Positions 47,494 through 60,400 of a stretch of 64,000 nt of DNA are shown here, in pieces (positions within the stretch are counted from its first letter, which is position 1; each line of letters starts with the position of its first letter). This DNA is from Thamnaconus septentrionalis (lineage: Eukaryota; Chordata; Actinopteri; Tetraodontiformes; Monacanthidae), in assembly GCA_009823395.1 (NCBI GenBank), contig CM020510.1, positions 12,032,273 to 12,096,272 of the forward strand. The letters run 5' to 3'. The position numbers were made by a program, and so were the translations under genes. The notes under the pieces are model-generated. The model was not told where the DNA came from and did no database searches. It saw nothing but the letters and a program-made list of their open reading frames with translations.

Positions 47494-47538
47494 GTGTGTG
47501 TGCGTGTGTGTGTGCGTGTGTGTATGTGTGTGTGCATG
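47494..47538. repeat. Interrupted (TG)n microsatellite
   Basis: TG units broken by CG, TA and CA dinucleotides. Confidence 0.9.
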
Positions 47539-48017
47539 TGACAAGTTGTTAGGAAACAGTGGGAAAGTTGGCAGATGGAAAACTCTCACTAGCATTTTTA
47601 ACTGTGGGACATCAGCACTTGGTGAATTGTTTTCATTTTTTAAAGAAATGTCTATTTTTAGGCTTCCAGCTATAAAGTGGTTGCATCATCTTTTTCTTAG
47701 CTGAGAATATTTTAATGGTAATTAACATGATACTTGAAAAGTATGAAAACTTTGCACAATGAAAGTTATTTGGACATCTTGGTTGGTCCTCGCTTGTTCC
47801 CACAACTTTATCAGTAAATAGGCTTAGGTTTAAAGGCACAGTGTGAATTTAGGTTAGAGCAAAGTTTTGAGCTATTGGCCTGTAAAATGAATGAAAGTCG
47901 ATGTAAAGTCCTCACAAAGGTAAGACACTCGGGTGGAACACAAGGAAGTGAAAGTTAATGTCTATTCCCTCAAGAGGGTTAATTGCAAAATCTGGTGCCA
48001 GTGTTTACTACGGTAGT

Positions 48018-48020
<3 letters not shown>

Positions 48021-48080
<60 letters not shown>

Positions 48081-48081
48081 C
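48021..48081. repeat. (TC)n followed by (TG)n
   Basis: About 22 TC units followed directly by a short TG run. Confidence 0.9.
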
Positions 48082-49524
48082 CACAACCACCATGTGTTTT
48101 TTTTTTCTCATGCCAGTGGACTGTTTTAAATTTGTCCCGTGGATCGCTCGACTCTGCTCCACAACAGGAAGTTGGGATGTTGATGTTGGAGTCTCTGGGA
48201 ACAGGGGGAGGCCCCCACACACCACCACAAGCTGTACCAACGTCATCCGAGGCGCTGCACTTCACTTTGCGGGGCCAGCTGGTCCAAGAGGGTTGGTTGA
48301 TATGCAGAAGAATTTCAGTTTCTCTCATTTGTCTTTGTTTTTAGATCTGGTTTTTTCTCATGTTTTCCCTGTGGTTTCCCCACTTTCAGCTCACTGAGAA
48401 ATGAGGGCAGTGAATGGAAGAAGTGAGCTCGGTTTCCTCCATTTCTCATCTATTATGTCATCTGAAAAATATATAAGCAGAGTTATCTGGAACGTAAACA
48501 TTGAACAAACAAATTCTAAAAATGTTTATAGATTTGTGGTTGGTTTCAGAAGGAAAGAGTAAATTGCTACATATCAGGATTACAAACTATCTTTTATGTC
48601 TCTTCTTTGTTCTTCTGGGTTGATTCCTGTCTCTCCCTTTGTCCCCTTCCCCGGACATTACGCTGCAGCAATAAACTCAGCATTAATTGCTGCAGCGTCC
48701 ATTCTGCATGTCCAATTAAAATTGACCTGTCGCGTTGTGCAACAGAGGGTGCAATGTGACGGGCAGATGTTTTCTGAATGTTTGTGTGTTTTCTCCGGGT
48801 TCACACGCGCAGAACATTCATCCGCTTTAAGGAAAGACTCGGCCATCAATTCATGGATAATTATACCAAGAATGGAGAGGGCCAGACTCTTCTCAACAGG
48901 CATGCAAGGCTGTTTGGATGTGGCCCGAGTTGGAATATAATGTTCTCTTTGCCTCGGACAGGAAAGAACAGCATTGTTTAGTTTGTTAGCGAAGTGAGCC
49001 GTTTAGGAAAAGGAACGGGCTCGTCCCACACCGGCCGAGCGCGGCGCACCAGGGGAGACAAAGCAGAAGGAGATATGGAAGGAATTTGTTTTGATGAGAG
49101 AGCGAGGACAGTGACCATCAAACCACGAGCCGAAAGCGCAGGGGCCCGAACTGGAGTAACCTCGGAGCGGAGCAGAAATAAAAGCTGGGGAAGGAGGGAC
49201 TGAAGGACGGGGGAAGGGAAAAAAACATCTAAAGAAAGAAGGGAAATGAAGAGAGGCAGAACACTGCCGGTGCAAGTCCTTTGAGTGTCTGCGTGGGGAG
49301 ATGAAGAAAAAATACAGGCGGTGCCAAGAGCGAAAGTTAATTGAACAAACTGTCTGGTTCAGAATTTATAATGATCATTATGTGGTTATTAATATGGTGC
49401 CGAGTTCATGGCACCGCAAGGAAATCTGGCCTGGTTCTAGTTGGCTGTCACTCTGATTACTGGGAGTTGCCAACTTCCACTTTTGGTCAGCAAGTCTTTT
49501 TGAAACGCGAGGAAGAAGAGTGGA

Positions 49525-49526
<2 letters not shown>

Positions 49527-49575
<49 letters not shown>

Positions 49576-49691
49576 CACAATGCCTCGGCAGCAGCTGGAA
49601 GACGGGGCTCGTCGCTCTCTGGCCAGCTTGCCAATAATGTGTATTTTAGTGTCAAAATACGTTGAGATGGAAATAAAATGAAGGGGGGGGA

Positions 49692-49743
<52 letters not shown>

Positions 49744-49842
49744 TCAGTGTGATGTAGACACAAACCCTGGATTGTGTGAGGACTCAGCAAGGCAGCGTAC
49801 GCACACAGGGATATGCACTCATGTACACACACACACACACAC
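49527..49842. repeat. Three (CA)n arrays within 320 bp
   Basis: CA runs at about 49527-49573, 49693-49741 and 49825-49842. Confidence 0.9.
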
Positions 49843-50413
49843 ATAGAGGCACCACAAGCATGTGGCTACCACAAAGGCCCCTGTCACATGTGGATCAGAT
49901 ACATACCAGCGCTGTGATGTCAGTTTGTTCATCTCAACCTCACACTGCTGATCCATTCATCAGGAAGCCAGCAGCTCATGGCCACCCTGCACCCTTCACA
50001 CAGTCCAGCCTTTTTCTCTTTTTTTCAGTCCAAATCTCTCATGGTCAGTTCACTCCCGCGTCATTGTCTCAATGTTCACGTACGTTACAGTAAGAAACCC
50101 AGGAGACTGGTGACAGCGGAGCATTTGAATAAAGCTGAGTTTCACATCGGGGACTTAACGGAGAGTTTGAAGACTTGGCCGGGGCCCCTGCAGACCAGAG
50201 CGGAGGGGGTAACACAGCAGACCAAACAGAGACGAGGCTGAGGCGCCCTGGGATCAGGGGCCAGGGGAGACAAACACAGACAGGCCAAAGATGTGATGGC
50301 TGGACTCCTCATAAAGGATGAGCAGGCTGAGATAAGGCTGCTTTTATTTACCTCGCTGCATGATAGGACACAGCTGGCCTGCTCTGCTCAGGGCCCCACC
50401 TCCCTTTTGATAA

Positions 50414-50415
<2 letters not shown>

Positions 50416-50490
<75 letters not shown>
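50416..50490. repeat. (CA)n microsatellite, about 37 units
   Basis: Uninterrupted CA run. A separate TG run lies at about 50836-50867. Confidence 0.95.
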
Positions 50491-50492
<2 letters not shown>

Positions 50493-50833
50493 GGGAGCGT
50501 TGTACTCCTGTAAAGGCCAGTAAGAGCATCAACAGCAGTAAGTTTAGTGAATAAATACACCATTAACAGGTGAAACCTCCAAATAAATCCTTGTTGTGCA
50601 TGTTTAGTATTATTTTCTTAACGGTTTTGGTAAAGTCGTGTGTGTGTGTGTGTGGGTGGCGATGGCTGGAACTGGAGACCCTGAATCAGCGCTCTATTCA
50701 ACCTGTTGTGTGCTTGATGTCAGTTTCAAAGTTAAGCTTATCGGCCGCGTTAACAAAGCAGTAGCACATCAGCCGCCTTCTGAGGTCATCCAGGGCGACG
50801 GCGTGCTCTAACAATGAATAATTGATAGCCGTG

Positions 50834-50869
<36 letters not shown>

Positions 50870-52788
50870 ATCAAATGTTTGTGCCTGGATGTCATTCCTA
50901 AAAAACTCACCATTCCTCCTGGATGAGATAAGAAAGCTAAAAATAAAATAAACCTGCGTATTGTTTCATTTCTACGCCATATTAAAGCAAGATCAGCAGT
51001 ATTTTGGCAACATACGTGGGCGGGTGGATGGTAGGATGACTTTGTCCCAAAACTGATCCTTCAGAGGATGTGGGAGAACAGTCTGGAAATCCAGAGGAGA
51101 CTGCTTGAGCTTGACTCTTCCTGGATAGAAGGAGTCACAAGCGTCAGTGGAATTTATATTTGTGCAGTTCAGACACTGTATCCGGAGCAGCTCACAACAA
51201 GCTACTCACAGGGACAGACAGACAGACTCCCAGACTGAACAGAAAGGGGCGCCGGGAAGAGGAAACTATCACAGGAAGACAAAGTGTTCTCTACTTTCTA
51301 TTTTTTTCACCTCCCTCCTGTGACGCAGATGACGGAACAATCTGCGGCTGCTATCAAATTGTCAAGTTCTGCAGTGTGGGAAATCTTTGCATTATGTAAT
51401 CTGTGAAGCACTGGAGCCGTGGATAAAGAGGCAGACACAATGCAAGCGACAGACAGAGACAAGAGATCAGACAGTCACTCTTTAGCCTGTCACAGCACAG
51501 CGCCCCCATACCTGCAGAGACGGCGCTGCAGCTGACATCCCGTCCAACCTCCAAATCCCAGTCCGAGTCGTCCACTAAAGAGGATCAGACCTTCTAAATA
51601 TATACGCTCACCGCAGGAAGCTTCCCCGAACAGGCGGCTAAGCAGATTAAACATAAAAGATAAGAAGAAGAGGTCGTCGGCGTTTGAGGGAAGTCCGGGG
51701 GCATATGGGAAGTAAAACCGAAAAAAAATATATTCTTTTAATTTCTGCACAGAAACATTAATTGCGGAACATCAACAGTTGAACATGATGCCATGTTTAG
51801 AATTTTACCCAGAAAAGATCTAAATAAAGAAATGGCTTATGCACACCTGTGAAAAATCTCTGAAGCAGGTGCAGAGGACGGATCACAACAGAGGAAACAT
51901 TCCTGCGGATTGATGCCATTCTTGCAAAAGTATTTATCTGGAGTCGGCAGCTATGTACCGAGTTGAGCTCACAGGTGGCTTGAAAAAACACACATCAGAG
52001 ATAACCAATCAGAGACTAGCAATCAGCATCGCAAGCTGTGTGTGATCAAGAACAAGCAGCACAGCTCTCATGCACACTCACAAAACCAGTCGTCACCATA
52101 TAGAAAAAGTAAATAAGGAAATTCTTATATTTCTCACTCAGAATAAACATATAATAGGAAAAATATATTTACAGTGCCAACATAAGGATACAAGGAGCAG
52201 GTTTAAACCATCAGTAGAACTAAAACCTTTTTAGGTGCTTTTTAAAAGTATCAATGCTCTTGAAATGACCTTGAACCTTATCTGACTCTGATTCACCAGT
52301 GACCCAGACTCCTACCCTTTGCACGCTGTTTTACAAACAATGCAACTGTGTTTTTAAGCTTGCAGTTGTGCAGATAATCATATGCAATTGTTCATGCAAA
52401 CACCTGTTGACACTTTTCAATGCTTTAAGCGCTCAATGTGAGTCACCAAGCCCCTCAGACGCCGTGAACCACGCGTGACCGCTCTGACGGAGGCGTGTTG
52501 TGACTCACTTTCACAGGATTGACGCTGGTGCGCGGAGAAATCTGACAGTTATAGATGAATGATCTTCATGACTTCAGTGTCTCGGAGGAGTAGCGTGGGA
52601 AGCACCGTGATTCAGACGGCAGGTACGGCCTGTCGCAACAATAACATCCCCAACTTGCATCACCTTCTACCTTACAATGGGTTTGAGCTGTATTACCAGA
52701 CATGCCCTGACCTACAAAAAAATCCCCATTCAAGGTGTCTTTACAGAGTGTCTCATTGAATTTTGTGTGTATCATTGCAGCTGCTCTG

Positions 52789-52857
<69 letters not shown>
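52789..52857. repeat. (TG)n microsatellite, about 34 units
   Basis: Uninterrupted TG run. A (CAG)n run of about eight units follows at about 53045-53068. Confidence 0.95.
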
Positions 52858-53435
52858 TAGGAAAGCTTTGTGGTACCGGGTGAATAGTTTGTCTTCCTGG
52901 AGCCAGTGTCAGGAGCAGGATGGGAGTGGGGCAGGAAGTGAGTCAGAGGTGGATCGTGGCAGATGAGGAAGCAGGCTGCCTGCTGCTGGTGCTTCCATTC
53001 CATACACACCAGAGAGCCGCGCAGCATCAATCACCCTAAACATAGCAGCAGCAGCAGCAGCAGCAGCACACTCGCACTGGGTAAAATGGAGAGATGTGGG
53101 ATGGGCTGTGGGTCAGAGGTCATTTTTAAATAACTCATGAATCAACTGGAAAGCCAGACGAGCAGGATGACAGAACAAAAAGAGAGAACAAGGCAAAGAA
53201 AATTTAAATAGCTAACAGGATGGAGGGGTCAATTCAGGAGCTCAGCCAAATAAACGTCCGCCCTTCTGGCCTTTCAGATTCTCAAAACACCACAATTCAC
53301 CAAAAACGTTTGTTTTTGTTTTTTTGTTTTTTTAAATTTCCACAGATGACATTGCAGCTTTCAAAGCCCACATACACAAAGTTCCCTTCAGAAATCTTAG
53401 CCAACAACAGTAAGTGGTGTTGTGAACTGCTCAGA

Positions 53436-53675
<240 letters not shown>

Positions 53676-53704
53676 GTTTGGCACACGGAGCATGCAGATA
53701 TTTG

Positions 53705-53889
53705 GGTTTGTTCGTCCGCGGGTCATCGAGGCTGATGCTGCTCAGCACGCTGGCTCCCCCTGGTGAGCACGAGCCGACGTTGCGTTGGTTCCACCGCGCA
53801 CTGAGATGAAAAGAATGGCATTTATTTATATTCATTACACCTGTTTGGAATATAAGTTTAGAAAATTAAACTCTTTCCAAAAACTGAAC
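53705..53889 (-). pseudogene. Rearranged fragment of ZC3H4 (coding piece fused to 3'-flank piece)
   Basis: 53705-53784 matches ZC3H4 coding positions 57932-58011 with about seven mismatches in 80. On the minus strand it still reads [20 protein letters not shown], against [20 protein letters not shown] in the gene. Directly adjoining, 53785-53889 matches 57156-57259 in the ZC3H4 3' flank. In the gene the two pieces are about 670 bp apart and in the opposite order. The fragment is non-functional and about 3.3 kb downstream of its source. Confidence 0.8.
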
Positions 53890-56168
53890 AATCTTTTCAT
53901 AGAATATGACTCTCCAACATCAGGTTCAGTGTTTGTGTGGGTCATAATAGGTGTTGTGTAACTTCAGGGTTTTGTTTTTTCTTCTTTCGCCCCACAAACT
54001 GAGCCGTCTGTTGTGTGGATGAGTCCAAAAAAATAAGTAGTAGGCAAGTTGTAACAGCTTTTATTACCGCAGGCAGCATATCCACAAATTAACATCTCTT
54101 CTTACTTCTCCTCTTATACTTCCGCCTTTCGTTTTCCCCCCATTGCCATCTTACAGTGCCTCCTTGTGGCCGAACGATAACGCAGGAATACTGTGAACAC
54201 AACAATATTACAAAAATATTTCGTTTTCTGGAAGTCAACAGAATTGTTTGGCTACCGTTTCATGTCAGGATGACCCATCAGAATCAGGGAGTGAAAAATG
54301 AAGACCTGAAAATGGTATAAAATAGGATCTTTAATGGACATATAAAACAGCCTTGGAAACAATGACAGCTGTACAAGTCTGGACTAGCTGATCATATGTC
54401 AACTTTATTTTAAATACTTCAACAGCCTCAACTACAGTGTACAGTTAGAAAAACGCATTTCTTCCAAGGACAGAATGCTGGTCTGATTAGGGCAAGAAAA
54501 AACAAACAACTTAAAAAACAACAAAGCTCTTAAGTTCGAGGGGAAAAAAGGAATCAACAAATACTTTCACGCTTGCTGTAACTGAAGCTCAGACCTATCT
54601 GGAGAGCCAGAACTCATTTATTGTAGCTTGTCTTCATACATGAAAACCAAATTTAAAAAAAAAAAAAAAATTCATCTGGCTTCCCATATCACTGCTTCCG
54701 GCTGCCTTTGTTCTGCTGAGGTGATCAAGAATCACATATATCTGACATACAGTGATTCAGTCCAAAAATCTCAAGTGACAAAGCATATTTACCCAAGTTT
54801 TATTAAAAACAATAAAAATTAAAATGATCAACATTTGTACACAAAGACGGTTCAACAATGGCGACCGTCGCTCGACACCGGAGAGGCCAAACCTGCAGGA
54901 ACTTCATTCAAGCACCGTTCACCAGTGACGAAAGTCTCGCAATGAGATCACTGTGATTCACCCTGATTCAAATCCGCATGACTCCAAGTGTTTCCTGGAA
55001 AAACTTGCTAGGAGAAACTCTACACTATCACAGAAGCCATTCATTTTGTCTTCTTTTTTCCCTTTCTTAATTGCCAGTCAAGCTTGTGCCCGGTCTGCTG
55101 TAATTTGAGTAGTTTTTAAAAGGTGTGTGAGCACATACACACATCAATTGGAGAAGAAGCATTATTTGAGTCATAGGCCAAAGTCTTGTTTCTGATTGTC
55201 AGTCACCAGCCCCTTAAGCTGGAAGTTTAAAAGGTGACACCGAGGCTGTTTGTATCATTTGACCATTGAAACTAGAAAGAAAGAAAAAAAAAAAATCCTA
55301 AATGTCCTTCCATTACTAAAAATTCGTATGGATGAAAGAACAAAGACTCAAAAGTCCAGTGTGTAAAACCTGACAGCACATTTCGTGTTTAGGTTGAACG
55401 TTCACGTCTTCAAATAAACCAATGAACAAGGTGGATAGCTCACTGGTGAGCTCGGTAGCAGGAGGGAGAACGAAAGAGCGCTACTATCTGAAATGTAACC
55501 ACTTTTTGTTGCCGTTTCTTCTCAAAATCCCCCAAATACTACACATGTAACCTTTAAGGCTAATTTATTGCATTGTGACCATCTATCTAAAGATGAAAAC
55601 ATTGTATGACGTTCATGAAAAAAATGCTCTGCTGCGGGACAAACATAGGCATGACTTTGACCAGTGAGAATTATTTGTCTTTTCTACATCTGAGGTAAAA
55701 CTGGACTAAAGTCTTTCCATCTTCACAGATTGATGGAACAAACTAAAATGCTTGAACACTGACTGAAATGACTAGTAGGGATATAAAAACATAGGAAGGA
55801 CTGAGACGTCAATGGTTACCTGCCTCGTATTGGGAGGGGCTAAGCTTCTGAACTGAAACAGGAAATGACCAAGAGGAGGAGCGACACTTTAAAAACATGA
55901 CCACAGCCCTAAGAGAACAAAACCAACAGTGCAAAGCAGTAGAAAAATAAATACTAAAAAAAGATAATAGATTATATATGTATTTATATAGATATTTAGC
56001 ATATTTGCAGTAAATGTGACTCTCAATGACAGAATTTGTTATCTTGTGACAAAACAGAACAATTTTCAAACAAAGGGGACACACAAAGCAAAAGGCAGTG
56101 ATTCAGGTGGTGACGAGACTTTACGGCAAGTCTCGGTGTTGCTCTCTTGATTACAAAACCAACATGTA

Positions 56169-56957
56169 CCATATCTTCCAGACTATAAGTCACACTTTTT
56201 CCCCCTAGTTTTGCTGGCCATGGGACTTGCATTTGCATTTTAAAGAGAGTGCTCTAGGTCTGTGTGCCAGTATCTGCTACCCATTGAAGATTTAAAATTT
56301 AAACATCAACTTATAAAGATTACTGACAGACAGACTGAACACAAATGTCCCTAAAAAGAAAATCATATTCTGCCGACTACAGGCAGAATAGGATTTTTTG
56401 CCCTGATGACAAAAGCGGTTTTTGATTTGTACTTGCATTTCCTTGTTTTATCCACTAGATGGAAGCCAACACAATTAAACAAGTTATTTCTGAATGTAAA
56501 TGTTAATTTGAGTTACAATTTTGTTGTAGATTTTACATTTTAAGTGTCATATGAGGTCGCAACTTCACTCATTTATGTATAGTTGGCCTGTTTGAAAGAT
56601 AACGCCATCGTTCTTTGGATATTGTGTTTAATTTTGCAAACCATTTTTTCGACTTCCAGCTTTGTACGGCTGACGGGAAAACGAACTTGATGGCGGAAAA
56701 TGATCGTGCAAAGGTGCAACGTAAAAGTTTATTGTAAATTAACAGTCGATAGAACAACTAAGATAGAAGACATTCTGATTAAATAATATGTTCCGTGTTC
56801 ATTAAGTGCCATGTTCTGTTTGTGGCTTTTTAAACGGCAAGTCAGTGTGGACTCTGGCCCAAAAAATGCAACTTATAGTCTGGTGCGACCTACATGTTTT
56901 TTTAATTCTTCATGATGCGTTTTCCGACTGGTGCGACTTATAGTCCGGAAAATATGG
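56169..56957. mobile_element. Non-autonomous DNA transposon with 27-bp terminal inverted repeats
   Basis: The left end ccatatcttccagactataa (56169 onward, continuing gtcacac) is the inverted complement, with three mismatches, of the right end gtgcgacttatagtccggaaaatatgg (to 56957). TA dinucleotides flank both ends (56167-56168 and 56958-56959), as expected for TA-targeting elements. A second copy of the sub-terminal motif cttatagtctggtgcgac lies near 56871. No transposase is encoded. I recognise the end motif (accagactataagtcgca type) as widespread in fish, but the superfamily is not certain. Confidence 0.7.
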
Positions 56958-57155
56958 TAGACGGGAAAATCTTGAGAAAAAGAAATGCAAATATGTCCAA
57001 TCTTTCCAGGTCCAGGCCCAGAGTTGACTTTCACCTTCAGGAAATGCAGCCACATAGAAAAATGGAAATGCAATGTCAGAAGTAAGGGGGGAGAAAAAAC
57101 AGACATGCTAAAATGTTCATTCCATAGAACTCCTGTTTCCTCTTGCTGTCAATAA

Positions 57156-57429
57156 TTGTTTCCACCGCACATGAGATGAAAAGAATTACATTTATTTATA
57201 TTCATCACATCTTTTTAAAATATAAGCTTAGAAAATTAAACCCTTTCCAAAAACTGAACTGAGCTGTCTTACAAGGTCAGCTGCTTTCAGTGCATTTATT
57301 TTCACGTTTTCACTGATTTTGTTCAGTGTCCTAAAACATTAAAACAGGCAGACGGGCCTGGCGGCGGACCTTATGGAGGCCCTCAGGGGTCAGTTAGTGG
57401 CGGCTGGGGGGGGGGAGGGGCGGATGGTT
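57156..57429 (-). other. zc3h4: ZC3H4 proximal 3' UTR
   Basis: Downstream of the stop at 57430, minus-strand AATAAA signals lie near 57300-57294 and in the AATAAATAAA at about 57195-57186. A longer UTR is possible; another AATAAA lies at 54623-54618. Confidence 0.45.
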
Positions 57430-60400
57430 TCACTGGCAGAACGGGGAGGCCGTGGGGTCGAAGCCTTTAAAAACGTCCTTCAGCGAGGCGTTGTCCTGCT
57501 CCGTGGCGGCCGCGTCCGGCTGCACCGGGCTGCTGCCTCCGAAGGGGCTGCCCGACCCGCCGGGCTTGGACGCCTGCTTCACCACGCCGAACAGAGAGGA
57601 CACTGGGAGGTTGTGGACACCGGCGGGGCCCTGGTCCGTGGACGCGGCTCCGGGAGGACCCTGGCCTCCGGCGCCGGCGGCCCCCCCGGTGACCCCTCCC
57701 TGCGCCGCCGAGTTGGGCGATTGTGCGGGTTTGGGCCGTGGCCGGTTGTAACTGTTGTAGCGGTCGGTGCCTTGCTCGCTGCTCTTCTCGGGCTCCAGCT
57801 GCTCCAATGCTGACTTGCGGACGAACAGCGGCTCCTTGGACTTTGGTTTGGCCACCGTCGAGTCGCCGGCTTTGGATTCGGAGCCGGACGAGTTGGGGGA
57901 GTTGTTGGAGCCGCCGCTGCCGGGGCTGGCCGGTTTGTTAGTCCGAGGGTCATAGAGGCTGATGCCGCTCAGCACGCTGGCTCCCCCTGGTGACCCGGAG
58001 CCGACGTTGCGCCCCGCCGCCCCCGAGGACAGTAGCCGGGGGTCATAGGGGGCTATCCTGGGGGGGGAGGAGGCGGACGACGGCGGCGAGGAGGTAGAGG
58101 AGGCGGGGGGTGGCGCCGGGTCCGAAGGCTGCTTCAGCGCCGACTTCTGCGGCTGCAGGCGGGGGTCCGAGGGGCCTTTGCGGGAAACGCGAGGGTCGAC
58201 CAGCTTGTCCGCTGACGCCAAGGGAGCGGGCGTGGGGGCGCCCGGGGCAGGGAGAAGGGGAGGGGAGGGGGTCTGGGATGGGCTGGAGCCAACCGTCTTC
58301 AGGATGCGAGACAGCAGCTCAAAGTCTGGCAGGGAGGACGAGGAGGAGGACTGTGCAGGGGGGTCCAGCTGGGGGGCAGGCTGCAGCGGGGGAGGCTGTG
58401 GGTGAGGGAGCGACTGCGGGCCGCGCGACAGGCGCAGATCAGCGGAGGGGACGGGAGGGATGCCCGGGGGGAGGGGGAGGAAGTCCTGCTTGGGGAGGGG
58501 GAGGGGCAGGAGGTCCTCAGGGGACCAGGTGATGGTCTTGGAGAAGGCGGGCATGTTGAGGACCACGTCCTTCTTGATGTGGCTGAACTGCTGCAGCTGC
58601 GAGCGGGGGTCCCGCAGGGTCATGCACATGAGCGGGTCCAGGGGGATCGGCACCGGCTTGTCGCGCAGCACCCGCTCCGTCTCCTCCTCGTCCATGGCCG
58701 GGGCCACCAGCGGCGGGGGCTTGTAGACCAGTGGGGGGGGTTCCGCCTTTGCGACGGGGCGAGAGGCTCGAGGGTCCGGCCGACACTGCGGCGGCGGCCA
58801 GCCGGGTTAGTCTGGGGTCCGCGGGCGGACCGGGCGGAGGACGGGCGGGCGAGTGTGGGTGGAGTCAGCGGCAGCGCCGGTAGCGCGAGCGGTGCGAGGG
58901 TCCCGGGCCAGGCGAGGGTCCGCCGGCCGGGCCAAGGTGGCGCTGGCCGGGGCCTTCTGGAGCCGAGGGTCGCTCGGGGGTCCGTCGGGTTTTTGGGGAG
59001 TCTGCGTCTGTTGGCGGAGGGTCTTCAGAATGGACGTCACGCTGCTGCCGCCATCTTCGTCCTCGCTTGAATACCAGTTTCCAGAATCACCTGGGAGGAA
59101 ACAGGGTTTTATTGACAAGTTATTGTCATCATCTAAACATCAATAAATTATATTTGAGTGTATCTGGGATATTCCAATGGGGGAGTATTTGATGGCACCA
59201 CTCCAAAAATGTCTCACAGTATTTATAAATACCAAAAATAATCCATCTAAAATATATTCCACAATTAAAAGTAGAAGGTGCAGAATCCTTTTCTGACCTT
59301 CGTTGTCTCGGCTCTTCTCAGATCCTCCCTCAGCCATGCGGCGAGCTCGCTCCTCCTCTTCCTGCTGCTTCTGCTGGATCCTCAGGAAGAGGACGCGCTG
59401 CGCTGGAGGCAGGAAATCCGGCACAGAAATCCCTCCCTGATTGCTCGATGCTCCGTTTGCAGAACCTTCGGGGCCACCGCCCTTCTCATCCATCCCGGCG
59501 AATCCTTGGTAGTCGCCTGAAAGGAAACAGTGAGCGCACGCATCAGCACAGAGACCTAAAAAAAATACCAGAAGTGACTGGCGTGAGATTATTTGGAAGT
59601 AATTCTCACCATCTTGGGTCATTCCTTCCATCTTCATGCCATCCTGTTGACTGAAGAAGTTATTGTAGTAGTTGCCTGGAGGATGCGGGGGGCCGTCTCC
59701 CATCATGGGTGCTCCCCCTGGACCCATGTTGGGGGGTCCTTGGTTCATGCCTTGATTGGGGGGCATATTCTGCATGTCTGGGGACACCATTCCTGGAGGG
59801 GCAGGGAAGCGTGGTGGAGGAGCACCTGGAGCCCCCTGCGGTCCAGATGGTGTGGTCTGGCCCTGGTTGCCATTGGGCGGCTGGCTGCTGATCAAAATGA
59901 GACGACTTTAGTTACCGTTACTTAGCGGATCTCTTAGATTAAATTGAGTCTTAGAACACAGGACCAACTCTTTGACTGAAATGACCCCATTCCATTACTT
60001 CAAGAACTTACCTGACGGCCAGCTTCTGAGCCAGCTGTCCAGTTGGCTGAACTTTGATCTCAAACAGGGACGGAATCTTTCTCCCTGCGCAGCCTCCCCC
60101 TCCGCCACCAGGGGGCGGTGGTCCCATGGCAGGTGGAGGTCCATTGGGGTTTGGGGACATGCCTTGGAAGGAATTTCCTTCAGGGCCATGAACAGGTGGC
60201 ATAGCACAGGGATTTGGTGGGGGAACAGGTCCGAGACCAGGCCCAGGCCCTTGTCCAAGTCCAGGCCCAAGTCCAGGCCCAGGACCAGGCCCTGGCCCAG
60301 GCCCCATCCCAGGACCCATCCCAGGACCAGGCCCAGGACCCATCCCAGGTCCAGGACCCATCCCAGGTCCAGGTCCCATCCCAGGTCCAGGTCCCATACC

